Shown here piece by piece: positions 44,751 to 53,881 of a stretch of DNA of 64,000 nucleotides (position 1 is the stretch's first letter; every line of letters starts with the position of its first letter). The DNA comes from Candidatus Obscuribacterales bacterium (GTDB lineage: Bacteria > Cyanobacteriota > Vampirovibrionia > Obscuribacterales > Obscuribacteraceae). The notes under the pieces are model-generated. The model was not told the DNA's origin and did no database searches. It saw nothing but the letters and a program-made list of their open reading frames with translations. The DNA lies in contig JAIERK010000106.1 of NCBI GenBank assembly GCA_019746975.1, forward strand, positions 1-64,000. The letters run 5' to 3'. The translations under genes and the position numbers were made by a program.

Positions 44751-46565
44751 ATGAGCGAGCAGGTCTCCAGGTCTGACAGTGGTTTTCTCAATAGAGCATT
44801 GAGAGATAGCACAGCCAACGGCAATCAATCGAAAGTGGATGACTCCTCGAGATATTCTTTCAACAACTTCAGCACGGAGCAGCCAAGCCGAATCACTCTG
44901 AATGCCACTGAAGTCGGTCGTCATCCAGTTGACGGTCAAGTGCATGACCCCGGCACCAGTGATGGTACTGACGATGAACCTGAACCACGCCTGACGGCAC
45001 AAGTCTTGCCCACTGAGTTACGCCTGAAGAAGGAGGATTCGAACGCGAGACTATATAGTCGAGTCGAGGTCATCTTCCCATCGCTGAGCGACAATCTCGA
45101 AGTCTTGGAGTCGATTGGTAGTGGTTCTGCCGCAGATGTCTACAAAGTCAGAGACAAAAGAAAAGGATGCAATTTAGCTGCCAAAGTCTTTCACGGAAAT
45201 GGACTTTGTCTGAAGCGTTTTCGACATGAAGTCGAACTCGCCAGCCGGTTGGTTCATCCAAACATAGTAAGTCCTACTTCCCTCTTCGAGACTTTCGATG
45301 GAAGACCATATTTACTTATGCAGCCGATAGACGGAATGTCGCTGGAAAAGGTGATTGCAATGCATGGCAGGCTATCAATCCAGGACTGCGCGAGTATAGC
45401 CATGCAAATCGTCGACGCGTTAGAATATGCGCATCGCAACGGCGTCAGTCATCAACAGCTGACTGCACGAAATGTTCTGCTTACCGGTGGTCCAGAATCC
45501 TGGCATGCGATGATAGCCGACTTCGGGACCGCGAAATTGTCATCCTTCATGAACTCCAAGCGAGATGGAGAGGTCTTGGAGTTGATTCGCGCGGCGGAGA
45601 GTTCTGAGGTGGATGTTAAGCAGATGTCGGGTAAACAGGTCGACATCTATTCACTGGGCTGTCTGCTCTATCAAATGCTCACGGCAACTAGATATACAGA
45701 CGCACTGAATGTAGTGGCACGACAACAGAAGTGTCATTACAGTCAACAGAAGAGATCGCAAAAAGATCCGATCGATGTCGCGTTCAAGAAGTTGTCCGTC
45801 CCGGAAGCTCTCCGGAAGCTCATTTCGAAGTGCCTCGAAGAGGATCCTAACCGCAGATTCCACACTACCAGACAACTCAAGAATCATATGTCCAAGGTTT
45901 TTGTTGCTTCGAGATCGGCGCGCGCGGATGAGAGAATCATTGCAAGTGTCATAGACTTTGGCACTATTGCTCTCATCGCCGCTGCGATTTGTCCTCATTC
46001 CATTTCGTGCTTTCTTTTTGTGTTGACTGTTTATTATTCATTGTGGGAGTGCTCTCGCTATAAAGCTTCTCCCGGAAAGCTCTTTACAGGGATTTGCGTT
46101 CAAAACCGGCTTGAGAAAAGCGTGGCCGGTCAGGCAAATTGGCTCGCTTCACTTCTTCTGGCGCTTCTTGTGGCAGCACTTCTTTACTTGGGTCGCGCGC
46201 AGGAGATTGTATCAACGGTAGGTACCACCAAGGCGAGCCAAGACTGCTGCGCCATACAGTTGCTGCTGATCGGTCTGTACTCGGCTGTTTCATTAATCTG
46301 GTATCGACGGCATAGAGAGTGGCTGATCGACTCGCTTACCAATCGGGAAGTCGTTAAGAATTCAGTGCTCTGGCAGCCTCGCCAGAGTTGCACCAAAACA
46401 ACAATTCCCAAGGAGAAGTATCTCGCGACAGGGGCCATAGTCGTGGCGTTGTTACTATCGACGGCAGACGTGATGGACTTCCTCAATATTTGTGTATCAA
46501 ACCCAACGGTGGATTTGCAAGAGCAACCGGTTCAATTGCAATCGTTGATCAGACCGAAAATATGA
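44751..46565 (+). CDS. Pseudokinase fused to an RDD-type membrane domain
   Basis: The product has 604 residues from an ATG; a TTG at 44736 would add five. A polar N-terminal 110 residues precede a kinase fold (about 118-385). It has a glycine loop (IGSGSAADVYKV), the lysine (LAAKVF) and an intact DFG (ADFGTAKL). The catalytic loop reads SHQQLTARN, so the HRD aspartate is lost and phosphotransfer is unlikely. From about 391 a membrane domain follows with IIASVIDFGTIALIAA, YKASPGKLFTG and WLIDSLTNREVV, the R-D-D layout of RDD proteins. It probably acts as a membrane scaffold or sensor, perhaps for the divergent active kinase. Confidence 0.85.
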   Translation: MSEQVSRSDSGFLNRALRDSTANGNQSKVDDSSRYSFNNFSTEQPSRITLNATEVGRHPVDGQVHDPGTSDGTDDEPEPRLTAQVLPTELRLKKEDSNARLYSRVEVIFPSLSDNLEVLESIGSGSAADVYKVRDKRKGCNLAAKVFHGNGLCLKRFRHEVELASRLVHPNIVSPTSLFETFDGRPYLLMQPIDGMSLEKVIAMHGRLSIQDCASIAMQIVDALEYAHRNGVSHQQLTARNVLLTGGPESWHAMIADFGTAKLSSFMNSKRDGEVLELIRAAESSEVDVKQMSGKQVDIYSLGCLLYQMLTATRYTDALNVVARQQKCHYSQQKRSQKDPIDVAFKKLSVPEALRKLISKCLEEDPNRRFHTTRQLKNHMSKVFVASRSARADERIIASVIDFGTIALIAAAICPHSISCFLFVLTVYYSLWECSRYKASPGKLFTGICVQNRLEKSVAGQANWLASLLLALLVAALLYLGRAQEIVSTVGTTKASQDCCAIQLLLIGLYSAVSLIWYRRHREWLIDSLTNREVVKNSVLWQPRQSCTKTTIPKEKYLATGAIVVALLLSTADVMDFLNICVSNPTVDLQEQPVQLQSLIRPKI

Positions 46566-46687
46566 GTTCAGGTCGGGTGTAGCGAACGTTGCCTCTGGTT
46601 CGACTCATTCACGCCAACCTCTTTCCGGTTGCACATGCTTCGCGCTCTTGGTGAGCCTTCGAACTAATCGGAAGAGGGATGCGTTGC

Positions 46688-46725
46688 CCTACCTACCTAC
46701 CTACCTACCTACCTACCTACCTACC
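46688..46725. repeat. Tetranucleotide microsatellite (CCTA)9.5
   Basis: 38 bases of uninterrupted CCTA units lie between two convergent genes, about 120 bases after the pseudokinase stop and 40 before the end of the next gene. Outside any called frame. Confidence 0.97.
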
Positions 46726-46767
46726 AGTGACATTCGGATGCTGATTACTACGATTGGCAATCGCGAT

Positions 46768-48111
46768 TTACACATTGTCCTTCCGCTTCCAGCATGCGTC
46801 GAGCAGGGCTGCCACAGCAAGGCCTTCCCAGGGCATGCGATACCGACCTTCCATAACCACCGATTGTTGCAGAAGGAAAAACACGAGGTAGACCAGGCAG
46901 AATACGATTACAGGTGTAACTCTCTGTGTCATGATTACTCTGAATACAACAACTGCGACCAGAGGTGCCCAGAGCCATCTGGAGAGTGCTGCGAGTTGAT
47001 TCAGAATACGGTCGGGATTGGCATCATCGAGCGGCCAGGTGTCACCAAAGAAAAAGAATATGATGCCGTCTCCTGTCAATACCAAACGATCCGATAGTTT
47101 TAGCGATACCTCTGGCGATACTATTGGTCGCTTTCCAAGATAGCCGATAAAGCCATTGTAGGTATCGGTTCTATGCGTGTGCCAGTCCGACAGCGGGCGG
47201 AGCGGTCGGTCGAAAATGGCTGGACTCTGGATTATTGTAAGGAATCTTTGCGACCTTGGTTCTGGATAGGCATCGATACAATCTATGTGGACCCGAATCA
47301 CGGCTGCGCCGCTTTCGAAGTAAAGACGGTTAAGAATATCTTGGGGATAGAGAACAAATGTGTGCATCCGCATGTACGTTCGTGCAGGGGTAATCGAATA
47401 TGCGAACACCATCAGAAGTGTCGCCAAGATCATGCCCGTCACAGGCACTGACCGATTTTGCGATCGAACAAATCTCCAGACCGTCCATCCCCAGACGAGC
47501 AAAAGCAGCGGTACCACTGCAGGTTTCGTTGCCGCAGTCAGTCCCCAAAGCAATCCAGCGGCTATAAGAGTGGGAGTCGACCTGAGCCTTATTGCTCTCC
47601 AGTTAGTCCAGAGCGAAAGTCCAAGAAGAGGCAACATGAGCGACTCTTGCATGAACAAACCGGCATATAAAATCCAGGTCGGAAGAAGTGCGAGAATTGC
47701 ATATCCTGCCAGTGCTAGCTTCCTGTCCGGCAAACACTCTCTCATCCAGAGATAGTAGCAGAGCGGTGTAATCGCTCCGAGAAGTGCAGCATAGATCGCA
47801 ATTGCAACTTTGGAGTCTCGGCATATCATGAGCACCATTCGCAGCCAGTACTGATATCCGGCTGCATCGACCAGGTTGAAAAACTCGTGGCTTTCCGGAT
47901 GCAATGCAAATCTCAGGTGTCTGGCCGGATCGCTTGCTTCTGGTGTGAAATCGAATGGATTGTCAATAAATGGATGGACGATCCTCACGATGGTGCCTGA
48001 CACAATCAGTACAATGAAAACACGCGTCCATGTTGCGCCGGAAAAAATTTCGTTGGTCCTCTGTCTAACGAACTGACTATATAGTATGCCGTCTTTGATT
48101 TCCTTTCTCAA
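46768..48111 (-). CDS. GT-C-type membrane glycosyltransferase (GT39/ArnT-like)
   Basis: The product has 447 residues from a TTG start; no ATG is available near the N-terminus. About ten hydrophobic helices. After the first (FIVLIVSGTIVRIVHP) there is an acidic periplasmic loop (DFTPEASDPARHLRF), and the C-terminal VMEGRYRMPWEGLAVAALL is typical of polyprenyl-linked sugar transferases. These enzymes move a sugar from a lipid carrier to a protein or glycolipid on the outer face of the inner membrane. Substrate unknown. Single gene, convergent with the pseudokinase gene. Confidence 0.82.
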   Translation of the reverse strand: MRKEIKDGILYSQFVRQRTNEIFSGATWTRVFIVLIVSGTIVRIVHPFIDNPFDFTPEASDPARHLRFALHPESHEFFNLVDAAGYQYWLRMVLMICRDSKVAIAIYAALLGAITPLCYYLWMRECLPDRKLALAGYAILALLPTWILYAGLFMQESLMLPLLGLSLWTNWRAIRLRSTPTLIAAGLLWGLTAATKPAVVPLLLLVWGWTVWRFVRSQNRSVPVTGMILATLLMVFAYSITPARTYMRMHTFVLYPQDILNRLYFESGAAVIRVHIDCIDAYPEPRSQRFLTIIQSPAIFDRPLRPLSDWHTHRTDTYNGFIGYLGKRPIVSPEVSLKLSDRLVLTGDGIIFFFFGDTWPLDDANPDRILNQLAALSRWLWAPLVAVVVFRVIMTQRVTPVIVFCLVYLVFFLLQQSVVMEGRYRMPWEGLAVAALLDACWKRKDNV

Positions 48112-48278
48112 TTCCGTTAACGTACTGGACCCGCAGGACTTTTTTCAATTCCTCGCAAGCGAGTGGGGTCCGATGCTAATTCTGCATTGATGTCATCCTG
48201 TCAGAACTCCGATGCTATCTATCGCATGAAGAATGTCCGCTCGTAAGCGACATTGCCGCTTAGGTCGGGCGCCAAATT

Positions 48279-48315
48279 GAAATCCCGGTCGTGCTTTTAG
48301 CACAGCCGGGATTTC
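48279..48315 (-). terminator. Strong hairpin after the TonB-like gene
   Basis: GAAATCCCGG pairs with CCGGGATTTC and an inner GTGC pairs with GCAC around a TTTTA loop. It lies 25 bases after the stop of the minus-strand gene. The U-tract is short, so it may act as a terminator or as an RNA-stabilising hairpin. Confidence 0.65.
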
Positions 48316-48339
48316 ATGTGATTTGCTATCGGTTTAATT

Positions 48340-49734
48340 CTAATTTCTTGCCGCCACTTCGCAGCCCAGAGGACCATCTACCGTCCGGTTGAGTACAGCA
48401 TCGAATGTGACTGTGCTTCGGTGCGGAAGAGAGGGGAATTCGGGGATTTCATAGTAGCTGACGTCGTTGACAGCGTCTAAAGCGGCGGTTCTGAATTGGC
48501 TTTCGGCAACCGAATCTCTGTCGACGAACGGCGCCGGGGCGAACTCCGTCAGCTGCGTGTACATCTTGCGATCTCTAACGAGTATGCGAACTTTTGCGAT
48601 GCCAGGACCAACTTCCGCATTCTGCCAACGTCTGTAGATAGCTTTGGCGATGTCGTTGTACCATTCGTCCCATCTGGAGCCAGCGCCCGAACTTGTTCCG
48701 CGTACTCCACCGGCGGTGGCGCGTAGCGGATGTTCGAGCAGTACGACTGGCTGAGCATACATGGGCTCGGGTCTCAACGAGTTGGGGGTGGCCCTCAATG
48801 CCGTCACGATTTCGGTGTTAGGAAGGAAGTACAACCCGCCCATCGTTTCCTTCCGCAGTCCGTGTGCTACTGCTGCGACCTCATATCCAGGCTCCCAGCA
48901 GACCACGCCGTTGCGTGGAGCGGAAATTGAAACACGATATGGCGGTACGGAAGCTCTTTCTACGCTTCGGCTATAGTTGGTCGACAGCGTCTTCGAGAAG
49001 TTCGATTCTGACCCGGTCACTACTTTTGATTCGTAAGATGAATCATAAGAAGTCACGCCGCCTCTGGAAAATGGTGCTATCCAGCCTTGGTTGCGGTTAA
49101 GCAAAGCCCGACGTAGACCGACACTGCTGTCCGTATATCGATAAGACGATCGCCAGTTGGGCTCCGATGTCGTCCACGTGTTTCTGTTTTGACTGGAGTA
49201 GCCTCCGTTGGAACTTGTTGAAGCCACTTTGTTGACTTCATATCCCGGCACGAAGGAGGTCACGCCGCTGACGGACGGGGGACCTTCAATTCTGCGGGGG
49301 GCCGTGCGAAGGGTGCTGGATCGGGACGTTTCTTCGAATGTAGATATCGGAGGAATCACGCCACCGAACTTTCGCGAGGGACCAGGATTTGCGGCGCCAG
49401 GCTGCAACGGGTATTGAACCGGTCCATCGTCGTCAGGACTGCCGCTGCTGTCTGGTCGCGGAGTCTCTGCTGTTGGCGAACCCGGTTTGGGGTTATCCTT
49501 CTCATGAATGACCTTGATTGAGGACTGCAATGGTGCGTCGTCCTTGATGCCGCCTTGCAGCACAATGCCGGAAGACTGGCTTTGAGGCTCCTCTTTGCTA
49601 AGGGAACCCTGCACCGCAGTCTGACCTTCCTTAATGATCGAGCCTTCAAGAGGCGCAGCAGTCGCAGGAAAAGCCTGAATGAGGATAAAGAGAGAGATTA
49701 GAGAAACAGCGAAACCACGCAACACCAGAGACAT
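48340..49734 (-). CDS. Secreted protein with TonB/TolA-like C-terminal domain
   Basis: A GGAG site four to five bases before this ATG and a clean signal peptide (MSLVLRGFAVSLISLFILIQ, cleavage after ATAA) fix the start; the longer frame from 49833 is rejected. The product has 464 residues. A polar Pro/Ser-rich part carries three copies of a GV.S..PGYEV..VA motif (about 150-290). The C-terminal 100 residues (WYNDIAKAIYRRWQNAEVG, then AKVRILVRD, FRTAALDAVNDVSYYEIPEF) resemble a TonB/TolA C-terminal domain. It likely acts in the periplasm as a bridging protein. TonB assignment is by pattern. Confidence 0.78.
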   Translation of the reverse strand: MSLVLRGFAVSLISLFILIQAFPATAAPLEGSIIKEGQTAVQGSLSKEEPQSQSSGIVLQGGIKDDAPLQSSIKVIHEKDNPKPGSPTAETPRPDSSGSPDDDGPVQYPLQPGAANPGPSRKFGGVIPPISTFEETSRSSTLRTAPRRIEGPPSVSGVTSFVPGYEVNKVASTSSNGGYSSQNRNTWTTSEPNWRSSYRYTDSSVGLRRALLNRNQGWIAPFSRGGVTSYDSSYESKVVTGSESNFSKTLSTNYSRSVERASVPPYRVSISAPRNGVVCWEPGYEVAAVAHGLRKETMGGLYFLPNTEIVTALRATPNSLRPEPMYAQPVVLLEHPLRATAGGVRGTSSGAGSRWDEWYNDIAKAIYRRWQNAEVGPGIAKVRILVRDRKMYTQLTEFAPAPFVDRDSVAESQFRTAALDAVNDVSYYEIPEFPSLPHRSTVTFDAVLNRTVDGPLGCEVAARN

Positions 49735-50171
49735 ACGACTCCTGCGAGCACAATTTATTTTTGAGGGAAGGGTACTAAACGCAAATCTTCTTATCACGAC
49801 TATATCACCAGGAAACAACGTTCTTGATTCCAATGCTAGTTATAAAAAGTGACAAAATCCGGACTGGGCGAACGCCCCCAAAGTCCACCCTACTGCCCCC
49901 GCCGCTAAACCATCACAGCCAACTTAATCTTTAATTTGGGTTTTCAAGAGGATTGAGTATAACGCGGCTGACGGGGCAGGGCAATTGGATAATTCACAGC
50001 TCCGTCTTATTAGGAGGGGATTTTGCTCGAAATTGCCGATTTCCAATGAAATCGGTAAGATCAGCGCCGCGGGTAGAAGCGAATCATGGTTTCGCCTAGC
50101 CGTCGGTTTGGATTGGTTTGGTTGCAAAACTGCCTGAATCTCAAAAGTGGCGGTTTCGAGGAAAACATCAG
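49735..50171. other. Divergent intergenic region, 437 bp
   Basis: Contains promoters for the TonB-like gene (minus) and the small gene at 50172 (plus). No repeat, RNA gene or strong promoter pair was recognised. A C-rich patch at about 49875-49905 interrupts otherwise AT-rich DNA. Confidence 0.45.
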
Positions 50172-50399
50172 ATGGGAAAGCTCAAAGATTTGGTCGATGA
50201 CAAGACAGGCAAGTTCATCAAGGCTCCGTTAGTGGTGATACAGGACATTGTTCCTGCCGATGATGTTTCAAAGTCGATTCTCGAGCATCTGAAGTACAGG
50301 TATCAAATGGTCAGCATCACACCCCTGACAGTTGGACCCCATGGCGGCAGAATGCTACTTATATACAATTACACTGGCACGCCTCCGACGACCCGCTAG
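50172..50399 (+). CDS. Small hypothetical protein
   Basis: The product has 75 residues (MGKLKDLVDDKTGKFIKA). A GAGGA box lies about ten bases before the ATG. A TTG 54 bases upstream is possible but less likely. The body alternates strands and helix (PLVVIQDIVPADDVSKSILE, then GGRMLLIYNYTG). No family recognised. It precedes the VWA gene by 76 bases and may be co-transcribed. Confidence 0.6.
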   Translation: MGKLKDLVDDKTGKFIKAPLVVIQDIVPADDVSKSILEHLKYRYQMVSITPLTVGPHGGRMLLIYNYTGTPPTTR

Positions 50400-50475
50400 C
50401 TGTAATCAGATCCTGTTCGGAACATCAGATCCGCTCAGCCGTCTAACTGAGTGATAGACACACTGGGCTAGAGCT

Positions 50476-51468
50476 GTGCGATTACTCTCATTCTTGCTGC
50501 TTGTTTCGGTTCTCTTTGCCAACACCCTTCCTGCGTCCGCGCAGTCGGCATACCGGTTGCAACGGCGGCCCGCAGTCGACGAAGGTAACATAGGGTCACG
50601 CGGTGTCACAGTTCTATCCGTTCCCCAGCGTCAACCTGAATCGTTGCAACTGGGTAGGGGACTGGTCGGTTCATTCACTAACCCGTATGTAGCCAGACCT
50701 CCGTTGCGCCAGAATGTCTCGGAAGACGACCGGATCAATCCACCAAGTCGCGGTCTAGCTCAGCTTTTTGCCAATCCGACGGCTGTCGAGCTCAGGCGTA
50801 TGGGGTCGCGCGATGTAGTGATCGTGATCGACAAATCGCGAAGCATGGAAGAGATGGATTGCCCTGGCGGAGCGCCTAATGTGCTCAATCGCTTCCTTTT
50901 TGGTGGCGGTCCGGCGATTCGAGATTCCTTTGCGATTACACGCTGGGAGTGGTGCCGGAGGCAAACGTTGCACGTCGCTTCGCAATTGGCGGCTATTCCA
51001 GGCAGTCGTATCAAGCTTGTTCTCTTTGATGACAGAGTGACAGAGTTTGACAATGTGTCGCTTCAGTCTGTCGGCGATATTTTCAATCGTTTTAACCCTT
51101 CGGGCGGTACCAATGCTACGAAAGCTTTGAAGACGGTGTTCAACGAATACTTCGAGAATAAGCGCAATTTCGCCGTGGTCAGACCAATTTCCGTGGTTTG
51201 CATCACAGATGGTGCCCCCGCGAGCCCAAGATCTCTCAAAGATCTTTTGATTGAAACATCACTCAAAATGCAGTCACCTGGCGAGATTGCTCTCAGTTTT
51301 TTACAGATTGGAGTCGATCGGCAAGGTAATAAACTTTTACCCGAGCTTGATTTTGGACTTATGGAGCAAGGTGCGCAGTTCGACATCGTCAGTAGTCGCA
51401 GCTTCAATAATCTCTCGAGGACTGGGCTAATGAGAGCGTTGCTTGACACAGCCAGAAGCTCGGGATAA
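50476..51468 (+). CDS. Secreted von Willebrand factor A domain protein
   Basis: The product has 330 residues from a GTG. A signal peptide (MRLLSFLLLVSVLFANTLPA, cleavage after ASA) is followed by about 90 polar residues. The VWA domain (about 112-325) has a full metal-ion site: DKSRS for DxSxS, the Thr in GGTNATKAL, and ITDGAP. A cysteine-containing insert (MDCPGGAPNVLNRFLFGGG) follows MIDAS. Such proteins bind ligands or subunits through a divalent metal. Periplasmic or outer-surface location is expected. No MoxR-type ATPase is adjacent. Confidence 0.9.
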   Translation: MRLLSFLLLVSVLFANTLPASAQSAYRLQRRPAVDEGNIGSRGVTVLSVPQRQPESLQLGRGLVGSFTNPYVARPPLRQNVSEDDRINPPSRGLAQLFANPTAVELRRMGSRDVVIVIDKSRSMEEMDCPGGAPNVLNRFLFGGGPAIRDSFAITRWEWCRRQTLHVASQLAAIPGSRIKLVLFDDRVTEFDNVSLQSVGDIFNRFNPSGGTNATKALKTVFNEYFENKRNFAVVRPISVVCITDGAPASPRSLKDLLIETSLKMQSPGEIALSFLQIGVDRQGNKLLPELDFGLMEQGAQFDIVSSRSFNNLSRTGLMRALLDTARSSG

Positions 51469-51713
51469 ATCTCAGCATGTTCGACTGGTTGGTACGGCGC
51501 ATTTCAGCACTTGTTCGATAATCAATTTCACCCAATGCGTAAACAAGAGCGCCAGCTATGACGAACGACATGGCTGAGAAGTTAGGTGCCACGGGCTCCG
51601 GCTAATCAAGGGGCGAACAAAATTAATGTCTCTGCCCTTTCGATATCTGGGCCGTTGCGGGCTTTGACGGTTACCATTTAGCGTATCTCACTCAAACTCT
51701 CGGAGGGCGCACA

Positions 51714-52550
51714 GTGTCTAAAGAGTCGGTGGCGACTGCCGTCGCTTATAACGCAGAAAAAACCTGGGACATGGTTGATGTCGACAAATACCCAATCGTC
51801 GACCGTGGCACTCCTGAATACAAAGAGCTGGTCAAATTCTGCCGGAGCGAAATGGAGAAGACCGGTTATTGCTTGCTTCAAGACTTTGTGACTGCAGATG
51901 CGCTCAAGGCGCTCGCTGACGAAGGCGAGAAATTGGCACCGCTGGCATTCCATAATACGCTCACCGGCAATGCCTATCTCACGCCTGAAGACGAAGCTCT
52001 CGATTCAGCGGACCCTCGACGCATGGTGTCGACCACTGCGCTTGGTGCTGTTGCATTCGATCAGATTCCCGAGACTGCGTTGATTCATCGGCTCTACATG
52101 TGGGATGGTCTGCTTGAGTTTGTCCGTGACGCGCTTGGTTATGAACAGCTTCATCGTTATGCGGATCCGCTTGGTGCCTTGAATATTGCCGTTATGGGCA
52201 ATGGTGACCATTTGCGGTGGCACTTCGACCAGACCGACTTTGTTGTATCTCTTTTGCTCCGACCATCGCTTGGTGGCGGCGAGTACGAAGTTTACCCTAT
52301 GACTAGATCGGAGAAGGAGGAAAACTTCGATCGTGTTAGAGCGATTCTAAAAGGCAGTCGCGAAGGCATTCTCACTCTGGATATCAAGCCTGGTTGTCTC
52401 GTTCTATTCAAAGGAAGACATTCACTTCATCGTGTTACTCCGATTACAGGCGAAGTGGATCGACTGATCGCACTCTTCGGTTACGATGCGAAGCCAGGTG
52501 TAGTAAGCAGCGATCACCTGCGAATGATCCGATACGGTCGTACTGGTTAG
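51714..52550 (+). CDS. Fe(II)/2-oxoglutarate oxygenase, HalD/BesD-like
   Basis: A GTG with GGAGGG about seven bases upstream opens 278 residues. The iron site is seen as His170-Phe-Asp172 in WHFDQTDF and His239 in HSLHRVTP, with the 2OG-binding Arg a little further. The start (DVDKYPIVDRGTPEY), the ADPL.. NI.V box, GGGEYEVYP and KPGCLVLFKGRHSLHRV follow the HalD/BesD amino-acid halogenase family as I remember it. True halogenases have Gly where this one has Asp, so hydroxylation is expected, probably of a free amino acid or amine. First gene of a cassette with a lyase and an aldehyde dehydrogenase. Exact family membership is from memory. Confidence 0.82.
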   Translation: MSKESVATAVAYNAEKTWDMVDVDKYPIVDRGTPEYKELVKFCRSEMEKTGYCLLQDFVTADALKALADEGEKLAPLAFHNTLTGNAYLTPEDEALDSADPRRMVSTTALGAVAFDQIPETALIHRLYMWDGLLEFVRDALGYEQLHRYADPLGALNIAVMGNGDHLRWHFDQTDFVVSLLLRPSLGGGEYEVYPMTRSEKEENFDRVRAILKGSREGILTLDIKPGCLVLFKGRHSLHRVTPITGEVDRLIALFGYDAKPGVVSSDHLRMIRYGRTG

Positions 52551-52557
52551 GACCGCC

Positions 52558-53802
52558 ATGCCTGTAAAGACAAAGGCACGATTAGAGTCCGATAGGTTTG
52601 GCACTTTGACGATTGCACCAGATACGCTCTGGGGCATTCAAACTGCCAGATCGGTTGAGAACATGTCGTTCTCCGCGAAATCTTTGTCGCAGTACCCGGA
52701 GTTGATTCACAATTTCCTGCTGGTCAAAAAGGCGGCTGCAAATACGAATCATTCCATCGGGATCCTTCCTGATGATGTGTTCAAAATGATCTGCACCGCC
52801 CTTGATGAACTATTGTCTGGAGAGCATCTCGGTCAATTCCCCGTCGATGTCATGCACGGTGGCGGTGGTATCGCATTCAATGTCAATGTCAATGAAGTCG
52901 TGGCGAACCTTGCGAATATTCGCGCCGGTTTTAACGGCGGTGCTGCCAGTCCGGTTGATCCGAAGAAGCATGTCAACCTCTCGCAGTCGACGGCGGATGT
53001 TTGCCACACGGCGTTTCGTCTAACCTTGCTCGACTTGTATGAGCCGCTCAAGGAGCAGCTCAATCGTTGTTGTGATGCGCTAAATTCGTTGAGTCTCGCC
53101 CTACGCTCGGTGACGACAATTGCTCGCACATGTCTTCAAGATGCTATGCCGGTGCAACTCGGTGAGTTGTTCGGAGGATATGTGTCTCTGATGAGCAGGG
53201 GAAGTTCGGAACTCGATCGCGCATTTGACCAGCTCCGTCGTGTCAATCTTGGCGGCACGGTGATTGGATCAGGCGATGGCGCGCCGGCGGAGTATCGATC
53301 TTCGGTGATGCCCGTCCTATCTATGTTGGTCGATAGAGAGTTGACTCATAGGGACAACCTATATGATGCGGCTCAGAATATGGATGATCTTGCTCGCGTT
53401 TCATCGGAGCTGGAGCATGTTGCTCAATCATTGTTGAAGATCGCCCGCGACTTGCGTCTTCTATCTTCCGGTCCTGTAGCTGGTTTTGCTGAGATATCGT
53501 TGCCTCATGTCCAAGAAGGCTCTTCGTTTTTCACCAAAAAAAATAACCCTGTGATACCGGAAACGATCATCAACTGCTGTCTGCAGATCTCTGGTCTCAA
53601 TCGCGCCAGTCAGGGCGCACTTGAACAGGCGGAGTTGTATCTCAATGTATTCGAGTCGCTGGCAGCGATCAATATTATTGACTCGGTCAAAATGCTCACC
53701 AGAGCAACTGCACTTTTTACCGATAAATGTTTAAACGGTCTGGAAGCGAATATCGAGCAATGTGCTCAACACGCGCGTCCATATTATATGCCGAAAGAAT
53801 AG
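52558..53802 (+). CDS. Aspartase/fumarase-superfamily lyase with altered signature loop
   Basis: The product has 414 residues, somewhat short for aspartase (about 470), and starts seven bases after the oxygenase stop. Superfamily boxes are present: HVNLSQSTADVCHTAFRL (compare SQSTND), LGGTVIGSGDGAP, and the mobile loop EGSSFFTKKNNPVIPE. The canonical loop is GSSxMPxKxNP: the catalytic Ser, Lys and Asn-Pro are kept but Met-Pro has become Phe-Thr. These enzymes remove ammonia or another group from a succinyl-type substrate by trans elimination. The changed loop suggests a substrate other than aspartate or fumarate. A run of eight A inside the loop codon stretch is in frame. Confidence 0.86.
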   Translation: MPVKTKARLESDRFGTLTIAPDTLWGIQTARSVENMSFSAKSLSQYPELIHNFLLVKKAAANTNHSIGILPDDVFKMICTALDELLSGEHLGQFPVDVMHGGGGIAFNVNVNEVVANLANIRAGFNGGAASPVDPKKHVNLSQSTADVCHTAFRLTLLDLYEPLKEQLNRCCDALNSLSLALRSVTTIARTCLQDAMPVQLGELFGGYVSLMSRGSSELDRAFDQLRRVNLGGTVIGSGDGAPAEYRSSVMPVLSMLVDRELTHRDNLYDAAQNMDDLARVSSELEHVAQSLLKIARDLRLLSSGPVAGFAEISLPHVQEGSSFFTKKNNPVIPETIINCCLQISGLNRASQGALEQAELYLNVFESLAAINIIDSVKMLTRATALFTDKCLNGLEANIEQCAQHARPYYMPKE

Positions 53803-53881
53803 CCCAGCAGAAACTGTAGTGGCAATGCAGATTGTCGAGTCGAATACAACTGATGTGTGAACTTGCGATAGAGGAACGGAA

